Part shown: positions 60,788 to 64,000 of the stretch, in pieces
Layout of the letters: each line of letters starts with the position of its first letter
Numbering within the stretch: position 1 is the stretch's first letter
Assembly (NCBI GenBank): GCA_958295645.1
Contig: OY282361.1
Coordinates: forward strand, 2,260,501-2,324,500
Reading direction: 5' to 3'
DNA from: Longimicrobiales bacterium
GTDB lineage: Bacteria; Gemmatimonadota; Gemmatimonadetes; Longimicrobiales; Gaopeijiaceae
Length of the DNA stretch: 64,000 bases
Program-made: the position numbers and the translations under genes
Notes under the pieces: model-generated
What the model saw: only the letters and a program-made list of their open reading frames with translations
The model's database searches: none
Told to the model about the DNA's origin: nothing

Positions 60788-61228
60788 TCAGTCCTCCCCG
60801 GACTCCAGCGCTTCGGCGAAGGCGTCGAAGGCGAGAACCGCGCACCGAATTCGGCTGGGGAAGCGGCCCACGCCTTCCAGCGCGCGCAGGTCTCCCAACT
60901 CCGGGGGCAGGCCGGGGCCGTTGGGCTGGAGGCCCTGTGCGAACTCGCGGCGGAGTCGGGCCACCGTGTCCACCGTCTTGCCCTGGACCGCGACGGTCAC
61001 CATCGACGCGGCCGCTTGGGACAGCAGACATCCCCTGCCGTCGAAGGTCGCTTCGGCCACTTTGCCGTCCTGCACGCGCGCCCAGACCTGCACCACGTCG
61101 CCGCAGGCGGGATTGTCGGCCTGCCCGGTGGCGGAGGCGCGAACCAGCGGGCCTCGGTTGCGCGGTCGGCGGAAGTGGTCGCCGATCACGGCTTGGCGGA
61201 CCTCTCGGGTCGTCTCGGCTCCGGTCAT
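60788..61228 (-). CDS. SufU/IscU-like iron-sulfur cluster scaffold
   Basis: This 146-residue protein has the three scaffold cysteines C42 (NPACGD), C67 (GRGCLLSQAAASM) and C near 128 (RIRCAVLAF), with the conserved Asp at 44. The layout and the long insertion between the second and third Cys match SufU-type scaffolds better than IscU. The start overlaps the stop of the MscS-like gene (ATGA). No other suf gene is nearby in the window. It may supply sulfur to clusters or act as a zinc-dependent sulfurtransferase, as SufU does. Confidence 0.9.
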   Translation of the reverse strand: MTGAETTREVRQAVIGDHFRRPRNRGPLVRASATGQADNPACGDVVQVWARVQDGKVAEATFDGRGCLLSQAAASMVTVAVQGKTVDTVARLRREFAQGLQPNGPGLPPELGDLRALEGVGRFPSRIRCAVLAFDAFAEALESGED

Positions 61229-62358
61229 TCGGCGTCCCGGCCGGTCGGCAGCGGTTGTCCCCGTATGTACAGTTCCCGCCGGGGATACGGAATCTCCACG
61301 CCCTCCGCCGCGAAGGCGACCAGCATGTTGCCGGTGATCTCGTCGGCGATCCGGCGGCGCACCCTCGCGTCCACGATCCACACGCGGAGCTCCAGGTTGA
61401 TCTCGGACGGGCCGAAGCCGCGCACGATCACGATCGGCACCGGGTCCGCCTTGATGCCCCGAACCGCGCCCGCCGCCTCCACCAGCAGCGCCTTGGCGCG
61501 CTCCAGATTGGATTCGTACGCGACCGAGAAGGGAATCCGGAGGCGGATGTCCTTGCCCGACATGGTGTAGTTGACGATGTCGCGCCGCATGATCTCGTTG
61601 TTGGGCACGACCACCACGAGGTTGTCCGGATTGCGGATCTTCGTGGCGCGCAGGCCGATGTCGACCACGTCGCCCCAGGTTCCCGTCTCGTTCGGGGCGC
61701 TCCACAGCTCGATCCTGTCACCTACCTGGAACGGGCGGTCGAGGACCAGCAGGACGCCCGCGATGAGGTTGGACAGCGTGTCCTTGGCCGCGAAGGAGAT
61801 GGCCAGGCCCATCACCGCCGAACCCGCCAGGAAGGGCTGGATGTTGATGCCCAGGCGGTCCAGGGCGAGCATCGCGCCCACGGCGATCAGGAGAAAGCGG
61901 AGGACCCGCGTGGCCAGGGGCAGCGCCGTGGCGTCGAGGGTGGCCCGGCGGCGCGAAGCGACCTGCGTCCCTACGATGAGCAACAGGTCGCAGGCCAACC
62001 GGCTCAAGGGCACGAAGAGGAGCGCGATCCACAGCGCGACAACCCATTCGGCGGCCCGGGGGGGCGCTCCGTCGGCGCCCGGGGGGAACCAGACGAAGGC
62101 CAGCCGCCACAACACCCACGTCAGGACCGACCACGACAGCGCCCGCCGGATGGAGTGCAGGATTTGGTCGTCGAGGTCCGTCTTGGTGCGGGCGACCACC
62201 CGCCCGGCGGCCCGGATCACGAACTTGCGGACGACCAGGTAGACGATGCCGGCCAGCGCCAGGATGCCCGCCGAAGGCCCCAAGCGCGGAACCGCAAAGG
62301 CGACCAACTCGTTCCACCAAGCGGTGACGTCGGCCCACACGAAGTCGAATCCCAGCAA
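61225..62358 (-). CDS. Small-conductance mechanosensitive channel (MscS family)
   Basis: This 377-residue protein has an N-terminal extension of hydrophobic helices (three segments in residues 10-150), the pore-lining helix region with GSAVMGLAISFAAKDTLSNLIAGVLLVLD (residues about 180-210) and the cytoplasmic beta domain with PFQVGDRIELW, RATKIRNPDNLVVVVPNNEI and a mixed alpha/beta end. Such channels release solutes on hypo-osmotic shock. It overlaps the SufU gene start by 4 bp. It diverges from the aminotransferase gene across about 176 bp. Confidence 0.93.
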   Translation of the reverse strand: MLGFDFVWADVTAWWNELVAFAVPRLGPSAGILALAGIVYLVVRKFVIRAAGRVVARTKTDLDDQILHSIRRALSWSVLTWVLWRLAFVWFPPGADGAPPRAAEWVVALWIALLFVPLSRLACDLLLIVGTQVASRRRATLDATALPLATRVLRFLLIAVGAMLALDRLGINIQPFLAGSAVMGLAISFAAKDTLSNLIAGVLLVLDRPFQVGDRIELWSAPNETGTWGDVVDIGLRATKIRNPDNLVVVVPNNEIMRRDIVNYTMSGKDIRLRIPFSVAYESNLERAKALLVEAAGAVRGIKADPVPIVIVRGFGPSEINLELRVWIVDARVRRRIADEITGNMLVAFAAEGVEIPYPRRELYIRGQPLPTGRDAE

Positions 62359-62534
62359 GTCGAGTCTCCTTGGCGCGGCGCCTCACCGGAAATGCCCGGC
62401 GAAGACGAAGACAAAGATAGGGACGGGCGGCCCGGCCTCGCCATTGGGACGGGCGGCGCGGATCTGGCCAGGGGCGCCGCATCGGGATACCATCATTGAG
62501 CCGACGCGCAACCAACTCTCGCAGGGAGAACGCC

Positions 62535-63836
62535 ATGAAGGCCTGGAATCGCCGGAACTTCGTCAAGACCACGGCAACCGCGGGGCTCGCGGGGGTGACG
62601 GCCGTTCGGAGTCTCGCGCAGGAAATTGAACGCAGGGAGACGAGCGGCGCACCGGGTGGGGCCGAGACGCGGGCGGATGCGGCCGGGAGCCGACGGTTCG
62701 GCACGAGCCGGGGCGCGGACGATCCGTTGGGCGTTCGGGACGCGTTTCCGGTCACGGAGGAGCTGGCTTATCTGAATACGGCGTCGGTCGGGCCCTTGTC
62801 CATAGCGGTACGGGACGTTTTGACGGCCTACGCCGAGGAGAAGTCGCTTTACCGGGACCCAGAGAGCCGGAGTGCCGCCCTCGAAAGCGCCAGGGCCGGA
62901 TTCGCGCGCGTGTTCGGCGCCGACGAGGACGAAGTGGCGATGCTGTATTCGACCAGCGACGCCGAGAACGTGATCGCGAACGCGGTCGACTGGCGCCCGG
63001 GCGACAACGTGCTGGTCGACGAACTCCACTTCGTCACGACGTTCGTGTTGTACCGCGAGCTGGAGCGGAACAAGGGAGTCGAGTTGCGGATCGTGCCTGC
63101 CCGGGAAGGCGTGGTGTCGCCCGAGGACTTCGCCGCCAGGGCCGATCAGCGCACCAAGTTGATCAGCGTGGCATGGGTGTCCAACCGGAACGGCTTTCGA
63201 CACGACCTTCCAGCGCTGGCTGAACTCGCGCACGCCCACGGCGGATACTTGTACGCCGACGCCGTCCAGGCCTTCGGCACGTTTCCGGTGGACCTGCACG
63301 CCGAGAACGTGGACTTCGCTTGCGGCAACGGATACAAGTGGCTCTTCGCCGACTACGGTTGCGCTCCATTCTATGTCCGCCGCAAGCACCTGGAGTGGAT
63401 GACGCCCGACCGCTACGGCCACAAACAAGTCGCCGAAAAGCTGCCCGAACACCGCTATCGCCTCAAGACGTCGGCGGCCAAGTTCGAGTACGGCAGCGCA
63501 GCCTACGGGCCCGTTTCCGTCATGGACGCGGCGCTTCGCTTCCTTGAAGAAGTGGGACCGGACCGCATCGCGCAGCACACCCACGCGCTGGCCGCCGAAC
63601 TTCGAGAGGGAGCGGCCGAACTGGGCATGAACTTGTTCACGCCGCCCGGCAATCCGTCCCCCATCGTGAGCTTCTACCACGGCCTCGACCCCGAGGTTCT
63701 GGCGGCGGCGCTCAAGGACGACGGCGTGGCCGTCACTTTCCAGGAAGACGATAGGCTGCTGCGCGCGGCCGTCGCCATGTTCAACAACCGCGACGACGTG
63801 GACCGGCTGCTGAGCGTCGTCGGGAGACTCGTCTGA
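62535..63836 (+). CDS. Tat-exported class V aminotransferase-like PLP enzyme
   Basis: This 433-residue protein joins a Tat signal (NRRNFVKTTATAGLAG) to a class V aminotransferase (cysteine desulfurase-like) fold. AYLNTASVGP is the family opening, the cofactor Asp is in LYADAVQAFG and the PLP lysine is in CGNGYKWLF near residue 267. AGGGAGAA precedes the ATG. Upstream of the domain there is an extra linker (residues about 28-60). Substrate unknown; isopenicillin epimerase-like proteins share this form. A hairpin follows the stop. Confidence 0.9.
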   Translation: MKAWNRRNFVKTTATAGLAGVTAVRSLAQEIERRETSGAPGGAETRADAAGSRRFGTSRGADDPLGVRDAFPVTEELAYLNTASVGPLSIAVRDVLTAYAEEKSLYRDPESRSAALESARAGFARVFGADEDEVAMLYSTSDAENVIANAVDWRPGDNVLVDELHFVTTFVLYRELERNKGVELRIVPAREGVVSPEDFAARADQRTKLISVAWVSNRNGFRHDLPALAELAHAHGGYLYADAVQAFGTFPVDLHAENVDFACGNGYKWLFADYGCAPFYVRRKHLEWMTPDRYGHKQVAEKLPEHRYRLKTSAAKFEYGSAAYGPVSVMDAALRFLEEVGPDRIAQHTHALAAELREGAAELGMNLFTPPGNPSPIVSFYHGLDPEVLAAALKDDGVAVTFQEDDRLLRAAVAMFNNRDDVDRLLSVVGRLV

Positions 63837-63837
63837 C

Positions 63838-63861
63838 ATTGGCGCGGCGCCTCGCGCCGAT
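63838..63861 (+). terminator. Terminator-like hairpin after the aminotransferase gene
   Basis: A nearly perfect 9-bp stem (attggcgcg paired with cgcgccgat, one G-T pair) with a 6-base loop begins 2 bp after the stop. There is no T-run after it, so it is either an atypical terminator or a stabilising 3' hairpin. Confidence 0.4.
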
Positions 63862-63903
63862 GCCCGAATCGTCGCACATCTCATGTCTTCGGAGGATCAT
63901 GCA

Positions 63904-64000
63904 ATGACCCAACGCCGCCTTCCCACGACCCACGACCGCCGGGGGATCCGACTCTTCGATTGTCCGGCTCTGCTGGCCGTCGCGGCCGTTCTGGCCATGG
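63904..64000 (+). CDS. Start of an exported protein (3' end outside the window)
   Basis: Only 32 residues are visible: a basic start with two Arg pairs, then a hydrophobic run (ALLAVAAVLAM), a signal peptide or first membrane helix. A strong GGAGG ribosome site lies about 10 bp upstream. The protein cannot be identified. Confidence 0.6.
   Translation, partial: MTQRRLPTTHDRRGIRLFDCPALLAVAAVLAM

Noticed and set aside
1-64000. tRNA, rRNA and CRISPR arrays
   Set aside because: I scanned for T-loop-like GTTCGA segments and spaced direct repeats by eye and found none with the needed cloverleaf or regular spacer pattern.

Overview
The window is about 64 kb of high-GC bacterial chromosome, densely packed, with many 4-bp start/stop overlaps (ATGA, GTGA). 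The mix of genes fits a free-living or symbiotic aerobe: an aa3/caa3-type oxidase cluster, many Tat-exported enzymes, a DUF1028 protein, a large M14 peptidase, a 1,637-residue NAD-glutamate dehydrogenase and DUF3052. I lean towards Gemmatimonadota or a similar high-GC lineage, but this is a low-confidence impression; no rRNA or other phylogenetic marker was seen apart from a partial gyrA.

Layout. 1-4450: 3' two thirds of gyrA with a repeat-expanded acidic tail, a threonine/serine dehydratase, and a periplasmic disulfide module (DsbA-like, VKOR-like, 68-aa protein). 4558-7381: two divergent Tat-exported enzymes (PhoX/DUF839 and an NAD-epimerase-fold lipoprotein). 7378-21769: one reverse-strand defence operon, read from 21769 down to 7378: HTH-SNF2 helicase-DUF3883, a broken retropepsin, a GHKL/RecG-like ATPase, an orphan DUF3883 piece, an intact retropepsin fused to a winged helix, a KAP NTPase, a DUF1156 DNA methyltransferase and a DUF499 ATPase. 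The helicase, methyltransferase and ATPase are the composition I know as an Hma (helicase-methylase-ATPase) system. The genes between helicase and methyltransferase are extra, and they sit at a duplicated helicase/protease junction. 21895-24470: DUF1028 protein and an exported Gfo/Idh/MocA oxidoreductase. 24513-26428: a RloA/RloB (AbiL-like) pair. 26482-34252: dicarboxylate symporter, fatty-acid desaturase, PLP decarboxylase, S1/P1-nuclease-like protein, DUF3052, secreted hydrolase and TlpA-like lipoprotein.

34319-40117 (reverse): a cytochrome c oxidase operon with a tri-haem cytochrome c lipoprotein, subunits II, I, III, a subunit-IV-like protein, a second subunit III and two small membrane proteins. 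Subunit I keeps all haem and CuB ligands and the D-channel but lacks the classical K-channel residues. 40242-45388 (reverse): exported MBL hydrolase, SBP3-type lipoprotein and 2-oxoglutarate dehydrogenase E1. 45420-51567 (forward): pgeF, a small Cys protein and the giant NAD-GDH, joined by GTGA overlaps.

51601-55573: a third defence insertion, AT-richer in its first part, with its own good promoter: a D12-class adenine methylase, a NotI-family restriction enzyme, an unknown protein and a winged-helix beta-class DNA methyltransferase. 55594-64000: MBL hydrolase, Ppx/GppA phosphatase, M14 peptidase, SufU-like scaffold, MscS channel, Tat-exported class V aminotransferase and the start of another exported protein. 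The three defence blocks are separated by ordinary genes, so this is a defence-rich stretch built by separate insertions rather than one island. No tRNA, rRNA, CRISPR array, transposase or integrase was recognised.
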